From the NCBI GenBank assembly GCA_009731375.1, contig BJOX01000364.1, forward strand, positions 354,187-394,866: a DNA stretch of 40,680 bases, in the 5' to 3' direction. The position numbers and the translations under genes are program-made. This DNA comes from Paulinella micropora. Lineage: Eukaryota; Cercozoa; Imbricatea; Euglyphida. Below the pieces are notes generated by a model. It was not told where the DNA came from. It saw nothing but the letters and a program-made list of their open reading frames with translations, and did no database searches. Below, in pieces: positions 1 to 9,881 of the stretch (position 1 is its first letter; each line of letters opens with the position of its first letter).

Positions 1-280
1 AACAGTCTCGAAACTCCATCTGCTTACTGGGCCCTCTGTAATGGAGGTGGGAGCTCGTTCTGCAAGGGGCGCTTTATGGAACGAGCCCTGGCCCCGCCTG
101 GTACTAGGGAGCTTTGGTATCGCCTGTATCAGTCCCTTCCGTGCAAACATCACGGCTTAGCTGGGCATCGGGTCAATACTTTACAGACTTCCTTGGTTGA
201 GGAAATCAGAAGCTCCTTTTTTCTGACATTAGTCGATATCTCATCCTTGTGCCTCCTCTCGTTGTGCCCTTACCTCACAG
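1..280. other. Unassigned stretch upstream of the glycosyltransferase exons
   Basis: One + frame is open from base 1 through about 210 and continues into the microsatellite, but I recognise no domain in it. Bases 174-243 recur at 35229-35303, also next to TATC/TCTC repeats, so at least that part is repetitive DNA and not a unique exon. It could be an intron or upstream exon of the gene that ends at 2165. Confidence 0.3.
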
Positions 281-306
281 GTACCCTGGTGCTTCACTAC
301 CGGGTC
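271..306 (+). repeat. Partial duplicate of the 611-638 exon start, with its splice acceptor
   Basis: Bases 271-306 (pyrimidine tract, ctcacag, then a block containing tgcttcactaccgg) closely match 601-638 (ctcgcag, then tgcttcaccaccgg). The copy runs straight into TATC repeats after about 25 bases, so it looks like a truncated duplicate of the exon's 5' edge. It could act as a decoy acceptor. Confidence 0.5.
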
Positions 307-308
307 TG

Positions 309-343
<35 letters not shown>

Positions 344-394
344 GTCTATCTATCTCTCTATCTCTCTATCTATCTATCTATCTCTCTATCTATC

Positions 395-426
<32 letters not shown>

Positions 427-436
427 CCTCTCTCTC

Positions 437-467
<31 letters not shown>

Positions 468-595
468 CTCTATCTATCTATCTACCTATCTAGCTACCTA
501 TCTATCTATCTATCTATCTATCTCTCTATCTATCTCTCTATCTATCTATTTATCTATTTATCTAGCTAGCTAGCTAGCTATCTAGCTATCTTTCT
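301..595. repeat. (TATC)n / (TCTC)n microsatellite
   Basis: Almost uninterrupted TATC and TCTC tetranucleotides, ending in TAGC units near 565-588. All three frames are open because the repeat has no stop, so long Leu/Ser/Ile/Tyr ORFs here are not genes. Confidence 0.95.
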
Positions 596-610
596 GTCCT
601 CACCTCGCAG

Positions 611-684
611 GCAGCCCTGTGCTTCACCACCGGCTCTTTGTCAACAACTCTGCAGCGCGCTTTTCCAAGCTTAATTCTCTGCGA
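611..684 (+). CDS. Predicted penultimate exon, nucleotide-diphospho-sugar transferase-like
   Basis: The block is flanked by a pyrimidine-rich acceptor ending cctcgcag at 610 and a donor GTACAG at 685. It encodes about 24 residues ending FSKLNSLR, and the frame leaves the exon in phase 0. The next exon at 1593 also opens in phase 0, so joining them reads NSLR then VAKSFLSLG. Enzymes of this family place a Lys/Arg-containing helix just before a 'LGV' strand and the acidic DxD. The splice boundaries are predictions; an alternative is that this is intronic. Confidence 0.5.
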
Positions 685-780
685 GTACAGGCTGTCTGTC
701 TGTCTGTCTGTCTGTATGTATGTATGTATGTATGTACATACGTACGTACGTACGTACGTACGTATCTATCTATCTATTTG

Positions 781-822
<42 letters not shown>

Positions 823-859
823 CATCTACCTACCTACCTACCTACCTATCTATCCATCC

Positions 860-890
<31 letters not shown>

Positions 891-899
891 GATCTATCG

Positions 900-943
<44 letters not shown>

Positions 944-1410
944 GTCTATGTATCTGTCTATGTACCTATCTGTGTATTTATCTATGTATCTATCAATGTA
1001 TCTATCTTTGTATCTATCTTTGTATCTATTGTATCTATTGCATCTATTGTATCCAATGTATCCAATCTATCTATTGTATTGATGTATTGATGTATTGATG
1101 TATTGATGTATTGATGCATTGATGTATTGACGTATTGATGTATTGATGTATTGTATGTATTGTATGTATTGTATGTATTGTATGTATTGTATGTATTGTA
1201 TGTATGTATGAATGTGTGTATGTATGTATGAATGTATGAATGTATGTGTGTATGTACGTACGTACGTACGTACGTATGTATGTATGTATGTATGTATGTA
1301 TGTATGAATGAATGAATGTATGAATGTATGAATGTATGTATGTATTTATGTATGTATGTATGTATGTATGTATGCATGTATTTATGTATGTATGCTTGTA
1401 TGTATGTATG

Positions 1411-1441
<31 letters not shown>

Positions 1442-1592
1442 TGCATGTATGTATGTATGTCTGTATGTATGTCTGTATGTCTGTCTGTATGTGTGTATTT
1501 ATGTATGTATCTATGTATGTATGCATGCATGCATGCATGCATGTATGTATGTATGTATGTATGTATGTATGTATGTATGTATGTATGTACAG
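685..1592 (+). repeat. Predicted intron made almost wholly of tetranucleotide repeats
   Basis: The stretch starts with GTACAG and ends with ...GTACAG. Between these it passes through TGTC, TATG, TACG, TATC, TATTG and long GTAT/GAAT tracts, including an (ATGC)n patch near 1520-1540. About 900 bases hold no recognisable unique sequence. Because GTAT and TATC tracts hold few stops, long ORFs cross it on both strands; they are artefacts. Confidence 0.7.
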
Positions 1593-2165
1593 GTGGCGAA
1601 ATCCTTCTTGAGCCTTGGAGTCACGTTTTGGCAAATGAGTGCAGATATCTACTTGTGTGCAAACCCGTGGCGCTATTTCAATGCCTCGAATGTGATTCAG
1701 AGTGGGCAGGGTACGTTTCTAGGTCAGTTTACTCTGGACAGCCGGACGCTACAAGGCGAATTCGTAGTGTACCAACCTCACCCCGCCGCACTCGCCCTGC
1801 TTGACGCTGCGGCAAGGAAGCTGCAAGACGACCAAGTGCGTGACGAGGTGGAGCTCAACCGAGCTCTGCATGCATGGGCAGACCCGTCATCTCTCACTTT
1901 CAAACCACCGAATCTCACCTCGTCTGCTTCTTACGGATACTTTCCTCGCTCCTCATTCCATACTGGAGGCTGCGACCGGCCGGCTGACCCGGGGCCTCCC
2001 GTCGTCATCCACCCAACATGCGTCGACAAGCAAAAAGAGAAGAAGCAGGCGTGGATTGAACAGAAAGGAGTATGGGGAGTGAGTAAGGCTTGGGAACACG
2101 TGGAGCGCAATGTCGACAGCTTTTGGACAGACGTCTTCACTTATAAGACATGTCCCACGTCTTAA
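1593..2165 (+). CDS. Terminal exon, nucleotide-diphospho-sugar transferase-like (PF03407/GT77-type)
   Basis: A 190-residue frame runs from just after a ...TACAG acceptor to TAA at 2163-2165. It opens VAKSFLSLGVTFW, then has SADIYLCANPW. This fits the family pattern in which a strand leads to D-x-D, hydrophobics, then N/D-P-W/L. Near the C-terminus a segment around VVIHPTCVDKQKEKK, followed by KGVW, resembles the conserved His-x-N ... K ... G-x-W end of these glycosyltransferases. Such enzymes move a sugar from a nucleotide donor in the Golgi lumen. The position expected for the first Asp of DxD is Ser, so activity is uncertain. The family call is by motif reading only. Confidence 0.65.
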   Translation: MAKSFLSLGVTFWQMSADIYLCANPWRYFNASNVIQSGQGTFLGQFTLDSRTLQGEFVVYQPHPAALALLDAAARKLQDDQVRDEVELNRALHAWADPSSLTFKPPNLTSSASYGYFPRSSFHTGGCDRPADPGPPVVIHPTCVDKQKEKKQAWIEQKGVWGVSKAWEHVERNVDSFWTDVFTYKTCPTS

Positions 2166-2203
2166 CGAGCTTTCTCTCTCTTTTTTTCCACTGAACGACT
2201 TTT

Positions 2204-2209
2204 AATAAA
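2204..2209 (+). promoter_or_regulatory. Poly(A) signal AATAAA
   Basis: A perfect AATAAA lies 39 bases after the TAA stop of the glycosyltransferase-like exon, followed by a pyrimidine-rich CT tract. This supports 1593-2165 as the 3' terminal exon on the + strand. Confidence 0.6.
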
Positions 2210-2221
2210 ATTGAAGAACGT

Positions 2222-3900
<1,679 letters not shown>

Positions 3901-3905
3901 AATAA

Positions 3906-4289
3906 TGTTAGACCTATTAATATATTAATTAAGTTAGTCAGTATGGTCCGGCATATGTGATGTGTGTCGTTAGAGCCATTACTTATGTCCGTCCTTTTAT
4001 TATTTATTAGTAAGACGTATTGATGCGACATGGGAGATTAGGGGACCGGAGCAATAATATGCTTCAGGGGCCCTGCTCCCTCTCTTGCAGTTCTATTTCT
4101 GAGCTTGAAAACGCGTGGCAGTGCAGACTCTGCAGTGTGGTGATTCCGCACAAGTAAATTGGTAATAATTACCAACCGCCTAGTAAGTATTTGCGCCCTT
4201 CCCTTGGCGCCCTTTTCTCAATAAAGCTTCCTAGTACTGTAGGCCATAGCTAGTCACATCATACGGCAGATTAATAAGTTAGTCTCACA
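3906..4289 (+). repeat. 5' LTR of element A (384 bp)
   Basis: TG...CA ends. It contains AATAAA at 4220-4225, just after a gcgcccttcccttggcgccc block shared with the 3' LTR. About 190 bases in the middle (roughly 3976-4180) are missing from the 3' LTR. That extra segment includes GGAGCA ... TGCTCC inverted arms near 4050-4080. Confidence 0.92.
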
Positions 4290-4301
4290 GGTTATAAAGC
4301 C
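4290..4301 (+). promoter_or_regulatory. Candidate primer-binding site, element A
   Basis: GGTTATAAAGCC begins directly at the LTR edge. Most LTR elements have TGG here, complementary to a tRNA 3' end. GGTTAT instead matches the start of the Drosophila copia site, which pairs with the anticodon arm of initiator Met-tRNA cut to a half-molecule. Elements C and D show the same GGTTAT. Confidence 0.55.
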
Positions 4302-4359
4302 TTGTAGCGTGAACGTTAGGTCTGGTAGACTTTATTCACTTATAGCGTATTATCGGGGC

Positions 4360-4490
4360 GTGCGGAAGGCTGCCACCGAAAGTACGAACTGGTGTACGTG
4401 CGGAAGGCTATCACCAAATATTTGAATTTGGTGTGTGTGCGGAAGGCTACCACCAGACACGCTAGGCGGATCGTGCGGAAGGCTGCCACC
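4360..4490 (+). repeat. Four tandem copies of GTGCGGAAGGCTRYCACC in the element A leader
   Basis: Copies start at 4360, 4398, 4437 and 4473, a spacing of 36-39 bases. Only two positions vary (GC, AT, AC, GC before CACC). The spacers differ in sequence, yet the first two let the CACC end of one copy pair with GGTG before the next. The second spacer forms a perfect 8-bp hairpin (4412-4419 with 4426-4433, 6-nt loop). A conserved motif in changing spacers suggests an RNA signal (packaging, dimerisation or translation) or a protein-binding array. Confidence 0.85.
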
Positions 4491-4614
4491 TTGCTAGCAT
4501 AACGTTATATATTATAATAACTAATCATTTCCTAACGCCATCCCGCTTCTCTACCTATAGAGAAAGCAATCTCGGTAGTTGAGCTATACTCCTACCTTCC
4601 CGCCCGAATTCAAT

Positions 4615-5024
4615 ATGGCGTATCAAGGTTCTGATTTAGTTAAGATGATGCTAGACCCTCCAAAGCCTCGGTTCGACCATGGAAAGGAAAGGGAGTTGTT
4701 CGAATACACCTTTACGTCAGTCATAGGTGTCACACACCCAGAAATACTATTTATGATCCAGGCTTTGAGTCTCACCCCTTAGCAAAACCTATACAACTAC
4801 CCAAACGTCCTGAATCCCCTACTAATGCACCCTTCATGTCACCCAAAAAGGAAAAGGAAGACGGAGAGGAGGAAGAGGAGACAGAAGTGAAAGTAGAAGG
4901 TAAAGATAAGGGAAAGAAAGAGAGAGAGTCGAGAAACAACAAGTGCACAAACTGCCTCTGCCCCCGTTACCATCATACCTACGGACCAAAAATCCGAAGT
5001 ACCAGTGTTAACGGGGAAGAGTAG
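4615..5024 (+). pseudogene. Element A gag, N-terminal part, frameshifted
   Basis: The first ATG after the leader (4615) opens MAYQGSDLVKMMLDPP and stops at 4782. Around 4750 the likely frame passes to another reading frame that reads on through LAKPIQLPKRPESP and an acidic/basic low-complexity stretch ending at 5024. A further shift near 5005-5024 leads into the capsid-like part. This looks like one gag reading frame broken by small indels. Confidence 0.55.
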
Positions 5025-5520
5025 ACCCTCACCGCTATTTGCACTACAATTTGGTGCTAAGTATTATGAGCATCATCTGAGAGAGAAGGAAGCTAGACTG
5101 AATAGGTTACTCTATGCTTTCTTACTTCAGTCGTGTGCCCATGATAGGAAGGTGATGATCATCATGAGACAGGGAGACACTGATGGTGTGGCATGTTTCC
5201 TCGCCCTCAAGAAACATTATGGAGGTCTCGACCTCATAAGGTTCGAAGAGGACCAGGAGAAACTATACCACTCATACCCCAAGAAGGTTAGTGAGGTGAA
5301 CAGTTGGTTAGCTGGCTATCTTACTACCATAAAGACGCAGGAGAAGACAATGGGAGTGATACCCGAAATGATGAAAACAGGCATGATCATGAAGAAGCTC
5401 CTTTTCAGGCATACTATATATCGTAATACCTGGTGTTCCTTATTGCCCACTCAAAGACCTAAGCTGCCTGAATTTTTTAAGGTAGTAGAACAGTTAGCAG
5501 AGCAACGTATCCGAGGCTAG
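5005..5520 (+). CDS. Element A gag, capsid-like region (copia/UBN2 type)
   Basis: An open frame of about 170 residues. Its middle (REKEARLNRLLYAFLLQS, then a segment ending FLALKKHYGG) follows the copia gag layout: a helix counting transferred units, then 'A-x-x-W/F-x-x-L-x-x-x-Y'. A region resembling the 'V-x-x-W-x-x-x-L' helices follows (SEVNSWLAGYLTT). TAG at 5518-5520 is followed at once by the next frame, so the stop probably comes from a one-base shift. The first residues overlap the end of the upstream frame. Confidence 0.65.
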   Translation: MLTGKSRPSPLFALQFGAKYYEHHLREKEARLNRLLYAFLLQSCAHDRKVMIIMRQGDTDGVACFLALKKHYGGLDLIRFEEDQEKLYHSYPKKVSEVNSWLAGYLTTIKTQEKTMGVIPEMMKTGMIMKKLLFRHTIYRNTWCSLLPTQRPKLPEFFKVVEQLAEQRIRG

Positions 5521-5521
5521 G

Positions 5522-6088
5522 ATGCGTAAACTTTACGGTTCCGGTAGCTCTAAGAGTGACCCTATCGCTATTAACACAGTGGCAGGAGCAGCTCAGGGCA
5601 AGAAGAAAGGCAAGTTGTCACAGACTGCACTAGGGAGTTATGGTGAGGGAGAGGATGGTCTTTGCTGGAACTGTCTATCTCCTGACCATAAAATAGCTTT
5701 CTGCCTTGTGAGATGTCAACAAATGAAAGACTGTCCTAAGGATGGACACGGCCCCTTAAGATGCCCCATAAGAAGGAAGGCTAGGATCTCTGAGAGAGGG
5801 CACGTGAAGGAGAAAGGAGAGGACGGTCAGAGTGAGAAGGCAGACAGACACAAGAAGAGAGAAGAGGGAGGAGCAAAGAAGAAGAAGAAGAAGAAGAAAG
5901 AAGGTAGCAGAGAGGAAAGACGAAAGCTGAAAGCATCAGACTTCATTAAAAAAAAAAAGATGATAAGCCTAAACGCTGAATCCTCTGACTCTTCTGACTC
6001 ACCCTCTCACTCTGAAAGCAAAGAAGAAGACGAGCACCCAACTGACCAGCTTCCTTCTGAGTCTAATGAAGAATCAGAAGTATGGTGA
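5522..6088 (+). CDS. Element A gag, nucleocapsid with CCHC zinc knuckle
   Basis: The frame carries a perfect C-X2-C-X4-H-X4-C knuckle (CWNCLSPDHKIAFC, 5663-5704). A second Cys/His cluster follows (C-X5-C-X4-H-X4-C), possibly a degenerate knuckle. The C-terminal half is a Lys/Glu then Ser/Asp-rich tail. Knuckles of this type bind the element's RNA for packaging. The frame stops with TGA at 6086-6088 but stays open for about 33 more plausible codons up to a poly-C run at 6170-6178. Confidence 0.75.
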   Translation: MRKLYGSGSSKSDPIAINTVAGAAQGKKKGKLSQTALGSYGEGEDGLCWNCLSPDHKIAFCLVRCQQMKDCPKDGHGPLRCPIRRKARISERGHVKEKGEDGQSEKADRHKKREEGGAKKKKKKKKEGSREERRKLKASDFIKKKKMISLNAESSDSSDSPSHSESKEEDEHPTDQLPSESNEESEVW

Positions 6089-6250
6089 GTTGGGGATACA
6101 TCACATGGCCATTATGATGATGGAGAGAAAGAGAGAAGAGACAGACAGAGGAAAGAAGGAAGACGACCCCCCCCCCCCTTCACCTAACCCCCTCATACCA
6201 CTTTTATCTCACGCATCTAAGCCACCTGGCGCAGGAAGTAGAGAGAGGTG

Positions 6251-6881
6251 ATGAGGGTAGTGTGCGTGGTGGAGAACAGAAAGGACATGCATCATCTATA
6301 CAAAACGCCTCCACACTCACTCGCCCCACTATTCCACCTCTTCACGAAAATAAGTTTTATGACCCCCCTTGATATGGCTGGCGACCCGATCCCTCTCAAC
6401 CAAATCATACCTTTGGAAGGGAATTGGGCCCTCAGACGTACAAGGGTGGGTTACGTAAAAATCCTCGTGAAAGGGTACAACCCCGTCACCTTACGTGAAG
6501 TCGGTGGCCCACCCCTCAACCTCCACGGCAAACCAGTACGTATAGATAGTTGTCACGTTACGAGTAGCAAAAAGTGTGAGGCAACAGTGCCTGACACAGG
6601 TGCCCGGTGTTCATGGAGGTTGGGGGCGGCGAGAAAGGGAGCAAAAGGTGGGGAGTGTGCGGCTAGATTAGTGGACCACGATTTCTGCTCACTCCACCTT
6701 GACCAAGAGAGGAAGAGAGAGGAGATACTAGCCAAGTATAGGGAAAAGCTGAACTTAGGTTTATTTCCCCCTCATGATGCTAGGTACTATGAACCTGCCA
6801 CTTTGTTTGCTCATGTCACATTGGGGAGAGAAAGTGTCATCTCTGTTCAACCCAGCATCACAAACACTGCTCTTATCTCTC

Positions 6882-6925
<44 letters not shown>

Positions 6926-7144
6926 GCACGCATAGAGGGAGTAGGGGGAGAAGTAGCTATAGGGGGAGTAGAAGTAGGGGGAGTAGGGGGAGAAGTAGGG
7001 GGAGTAGTAGGCACGGGGAAAACTGGATTGTCTGTACCTCTCTTGTCTGTATCGCCTTTGACTCACACCATGCCTGTGCAACCTACCGCTGTGTTGTCCA
7101 CTCTTGGAGAGAGTGAGGGTAAGAGTAACGTTAGTATGTTTTAA
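6251..7144 (+). CDS. Element A second ORF with a Cys/His motif, function unknown
   Basis: About 297 residues in the place where pol should be. From 6574 to about 6696 it has C-x-A-T-x(4)-G-x-x-C, then after about 29 residues F-C-x-x-H. This resembles the small putative zinc motif 'C-K-A-x-T-x-x-G-x-x-C ... Y/F-C-x-x-H' of DUF5763-like proteins. A helix rich in Lys/Arg/Glu follows. The C-terminal part is low complexity: poly-Thr from (ACT)n, then Gly-Val-Gly-Glu repeats. No protease DSG, integrase or RT motif is present. It is in the same frame as the nucleocapsid ORF, so the two may once have been one protein. Confidence 0.55.
6944..7002 (+). repeat. Five GGGGG runs: candidate G-quadruplex, element A
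   Basis: G5 runs start at 6944, 6962, 6977, 6986 and 6998, separated by 4-13 bases, within a degenerate GTAGGGGGAG repeat that encodes Gly-Val-Gly-Glu. It directly follows an (ACT)n tract (about 6885-6925) and lies some 220 bases before the 3' LTR. Confidence 0.7.
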
Positions 7145-7216
7145 GTCTGTGTTTTTCTAACTTTCACAGAATAGATATATTAGGACCTGCAGTCAATTTA
7201 ATAATTTACTTGGATC

Positions 7217-7417
7217 CAGGGGGAGTGTTAGACCTATTAATATATTAATTAGGTTAGTCAGTATGGTCCGGCATATGTGATGTGTGTCGTTAGAGCGGCA
7301 TTACTAAGATGTCCTGCCTAGTAACTATTTGCGCCCTTCCCTTGGCGCCCTTTTCACAATAAAGTTTCTACTGTAGGCCATAGCTAGTATACGGCAGATT
7401 ATTAAGTTAGTCTCACA
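7217..7417 (+). repeat. Polypurine tract and 3' LTR of element A
   Basis: CAGGGGGAG (7217-7225) is the plus-strand primer tract. The LTR proper is 7226-7417 (192 bp), TGTTAG...CTCACA, with AATAAA at 7358-7363. It matches the two ends of the 5' LTR but lacks its central ~190 bases. The target duplication AATAA follows at 7418-7422. Confidence 0.9.
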
Positions 7418-7529
7418 AATAACAGTGATATACGGACCACTGCGACTCTCAGTGACCGTGCTCATCCCATTGCATAAGGTTAGATTAGTACTAGGGTTGT
7501 ATAGTGAAAGGGCAAGGGCTAGGTAAAGG

Positions 7530-7827
7530 CAATGGACAATTTATTAATATAGTATGTAGTCATATCGGCCTCTACATGTTTTTACATAGTTATTAATATT
7601 TCTGGTACTGGTGGCAGTCAGTTCCTTTATAGGACTGATCATTGCTTTACCTATTTACTCATTCAAGTTGTATTTCCTTTATTCAAGTTTAGGCGGGCAG
7701 ATAGTTCAATTTGATTGAGCCCGTGTTGGGTTCAGTTTCCTTCTGTCTCAATAAGACCAAGTGTCTGACTCGAAGTACAGAATGGGAACCCCTCCCCCGG
7801 CAACCTCCTAGCTATAGCATTACAACG
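7530..7827 (+). repeat. 5' LTR of element D (298 bp)
   Basis: The ends are CAATGG and ACAACG, not TG...CA. Compared with the right LTR it has several substitutions and indels, for example 10 extra bases after CAAGTGTCTG. The poly(A) hexamer AATAAA of the right copy is AATAAG here. Confidence 0.88.
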
Positions 7828-7839
7828 GGTTATGGAGCC
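7828..7839 (+). promoter_or_regulatory. Candidate primer-binding site, element D
   Basis: GGTTATGGAGCC sits directly after the LTR. Its first eight bases, GGTTATGG, are the same as the start of the Drosophila copia site that pairs with the initiator Met-tRNA anticodon arm. This is the best of the three matches in the window. Confidence 0.6.
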
Positions 7840-8351
7840 TTGGTGGTGATTCGTCTGCGTAGACTCGGAGCTGGAGCTATGCTCAGTCAAGCTGTACAAA
7901 CTGTAGTCAATTGGGGGGAGGTAAAGTCTGGGCAGGGAATCGTGGGAGGTGCTCTTCGGCCACCGTGATGGCGGCAAAAGTCCAGCTGCTAGGCTGGGGG
8001 ACATTTTCGTTTTGAGACCTGCGGTGATCAGACTCTGAGTTGCTCGGTAGAGCATTGGGCAGACTTTTTGGTAGGTTGAGTCGAGGACCCAGTGGCGTCA
8101 GCTAAAATCAAGTTCTGAAGTTTTGAATTTTATAGTAAGGAGACTTAGGGCTGCTACTACGGGCAATCGGGTAGCTAGTGAAGTCGAGGGGTCTCGAGCT
8201 CCATCTAGGGCGATCCCTAGAGGTGGGAGTTAGATTGCCGTCCGGGAAGACACCTGGGCGTTAGAGTGACTGTCGGAAAGAAACTTAGAGTGGTTCCCAG
8301 TAAAGGCAGCATGATGGTCAGAAGGCCCGACCGCTGTCGCCAAGTCAAGGT

Positions 8352-8726
8352 GTGGCTGAGCCCCTCATCAAGGGCGATACCTGGGACAATATAAAAGGTT
8401 TGAGGACAATAAGGGAGTGCATGAAGGCACAAAAGACTTGTTCGTTGGCCATGATGGCAAAAGAGAAGGCCAAATTTACCGGTGGTTCCGGATATTTTTC
8501 AAAAAGTTTGCTGGGCAGCAGGTGTGCTGTTTCCTGTTTTCGTTCCTGGCGTGCTCTGTGGTGTGTGCTCTGGCAGTTTGAGCTGTGCAGCAGTTTGGGG
8601 ACATCGTGTGCGTTGTTTTCTGCGTTGTTGGTGCAGTGGTTTGGACTTTTAAAGGACTTCGTTGGACATTGTTGTACTTTGGAAGGTGAAGGAGGGAAAA
8701 TGTTGTTGTTGATGACATGTGGTTGA
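8352..8726 (+). CDS. Short ORF in element D, unrecognised
   Basis: A 124-codon frame. Its first ~55 residues (MAEPLIKGDTWDNIKG..., ending near FTGGSGYFSKS) have ordinary composition and sit where gag would start in a copia element. The rest is Trp/Cys/Leu-rich and looks like non-coding GT-rich DNA read through. No family is recognised and it may be a gag remnant. Confidence 0.25.
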   Translation: MAEPLIKGDTWDNIKGLRTIRECMKAQKTCSLAMMAKEKAKFTGGSGYFSKSLLGSRCAVSCFRSWRALWCVLWQFELCSSLGTSCALFSALLVQWFGLLKDFVGHCCTLEGEGGKMLLLMTCG

Positions 8727-9502
8727 GTTTTTGATTGCTACTTTAAGTATTGTTATTTGCAAAGGTGTTGCCAAGGTGTTATGTATGTTTTTGGTGAACA
8801 GCCTTCGTTTTTGGCGACGGTTGGATGTTGAGTTTTCCTTGTTGCAGTCGGACATTGACATGGGACTTTAAGCTCTGAAGACTGGTTATTAAGAAGGGGG
8901 GAGTGTGGAAATTGAAGTTTGTTCCTTTTCTTTCGCTGGTGTTTCGGCGTGATTTTTGGTTCGTTTTGGGCATCGTCTGGAGGACTTTTGGACGTCGGGG
9001 GGAGACCAACATGCGACGTGAGGATTATTTTGTTTTTGTTCATTTTGAGACTGAACAGCTGTCACTTTTCTCTCTCTCTCTCTCTTCTCTCCTTTCTCTC
9101 GGACTTGCTGGCATGGGGCAAGGACCCTTGGACCTGTGTATTGCTCAGTTCATTTTCTTCTCTCTTGCATTATGGGATAAGAAGTTAGGGGGAGATACAT
9201 GTTTGTGTGTGATCATATTTACATACGTGTTTGCTGTGGGCCATTGTGATTATGAGTTGCATTATCGTCGTGGTTTTTGCTGCGAGTGTGTGTGAGTTAT
9301 TATTTGACGGAGGAGTCATACTCATATGTGAGGAAGCTTGTTTGTTGTGCTCATCATCATTTGTTTGATTGGTGGTGCTCGTGATTGAACATACATTACT
9401 TATTTTGCATTGATGTTGACATGTACATATATGTATTTTCATATTGCGTGGTGGTCATCATACGTTTTTCGTGCGAATGGTGTGGATTACATAGTAAGGG
9501 AT
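8727..9502. other. Element D interior, GT-rich, no convincing gene
   Basis: The + strand is rich in G and T, and open frames encode implausible Phe/Leu/Cys-rich peptides. At 8896-8907 AAGGGGGGAGTGTGG resembles a polypurine tract joined to an LTR start, and a second GGGGGAG lies near 9188-9194. A short CT tract is at 9070-9105. GGGAT at 9498-9502 is the left target duplication of element C. Confidence 0.4.
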
Positions 9503-9806
9503 CTTTGTATTAATACTTGTCAAGAACGGTGTCGAAGACCGGAGCACTTTGTGACTTGCTTAGTTTGGCAAATCTGAGATACTTTACTAAAGCATAGATT
9601 GAGGTACAGAAAAGGCGCGATCTGTCCTGACCTGATTACTGGAAGTGGCATAATCAGTCTAAACAGAATTATTCAAGTCCAGTGACCAGTGTCAGTCCTA
9701 TCATGAATTGTCTAGATCTCAGTCCTCAATTGTGTAATTGTACGGCCTAACGAATTATAAATACCAATTCTATTCTAGCAATGAAGTTGGTACCAAGCTC
9801 CCCCTA
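9503..9806 (-). repeat. 3' LTR of element C with its polypurine tract
   Basis: The LTR is 9503-9797. On the minus strand it starts CTTGGTACC (CTTTGTACC in the other copy) and ends TACAAAG. Minus-strand TAGGGGGAG (9798-9806) precedes it directly, which fixes the LTR edge. It holds a 14-base insertion relative to the other LTR and lacks a 10-base block present there. Confidence 0.9.
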
Positions 9807-9881
9807 ATTCAATAGGACGTAAGAATACAATCTACCTGTTACACTTACTAACTACTCTATCTCTAACTTATAATGAAAGAG

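Larger units (their letters stand above)
3906..7417 (+). mobile_element. Element A: gag-only copia-type LTR retrotransposon
   Basis: Two direct LTRs start TGTTAGACC and end AGTCTCACA, at 3906-4289 and 7226-7417. The element is flanked by the perfect 5-bp duplication AATAA (3901-3905 and 7418-7422). GGTTATAAAGCC follows the 5' LTR and a purine tract CAGGGGGAG precedes the 3' LTR. Inside are a leader with four copies of an 18-base motif, a broken gag with a CCHC knuckle, and a second ORF with a Cys/His motif. Protease, integrase and reverse transcriptase are absent from all frames, so it must depend on another element. The 3.5-kb size suits a non-autonomous element. Confidence 0.92.

Noticed and set aside
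300-1590. CRISPR-like array
   Set aside because: The repeats are 4-base units with no spacers, in a eukaryotic setting.
76-1634. Long ORFs of Leu/Ser/Ile/Tyr, Tyr/Val/Cys/Met or His/Thr/Ile/Tyr on both strands
   Set aside because: They are translations of TATC and GTAT microsatellites, which lack stops; no unique sequence supports them, apart from 611-684.
8476-9442. Minus-strand Ser/Thr/Asn/His-rich ORFs in element D
   Set aside because: Composition follows from the GT-rich + strand; no motif, no gag-like order, and they overlap one another in different frames.
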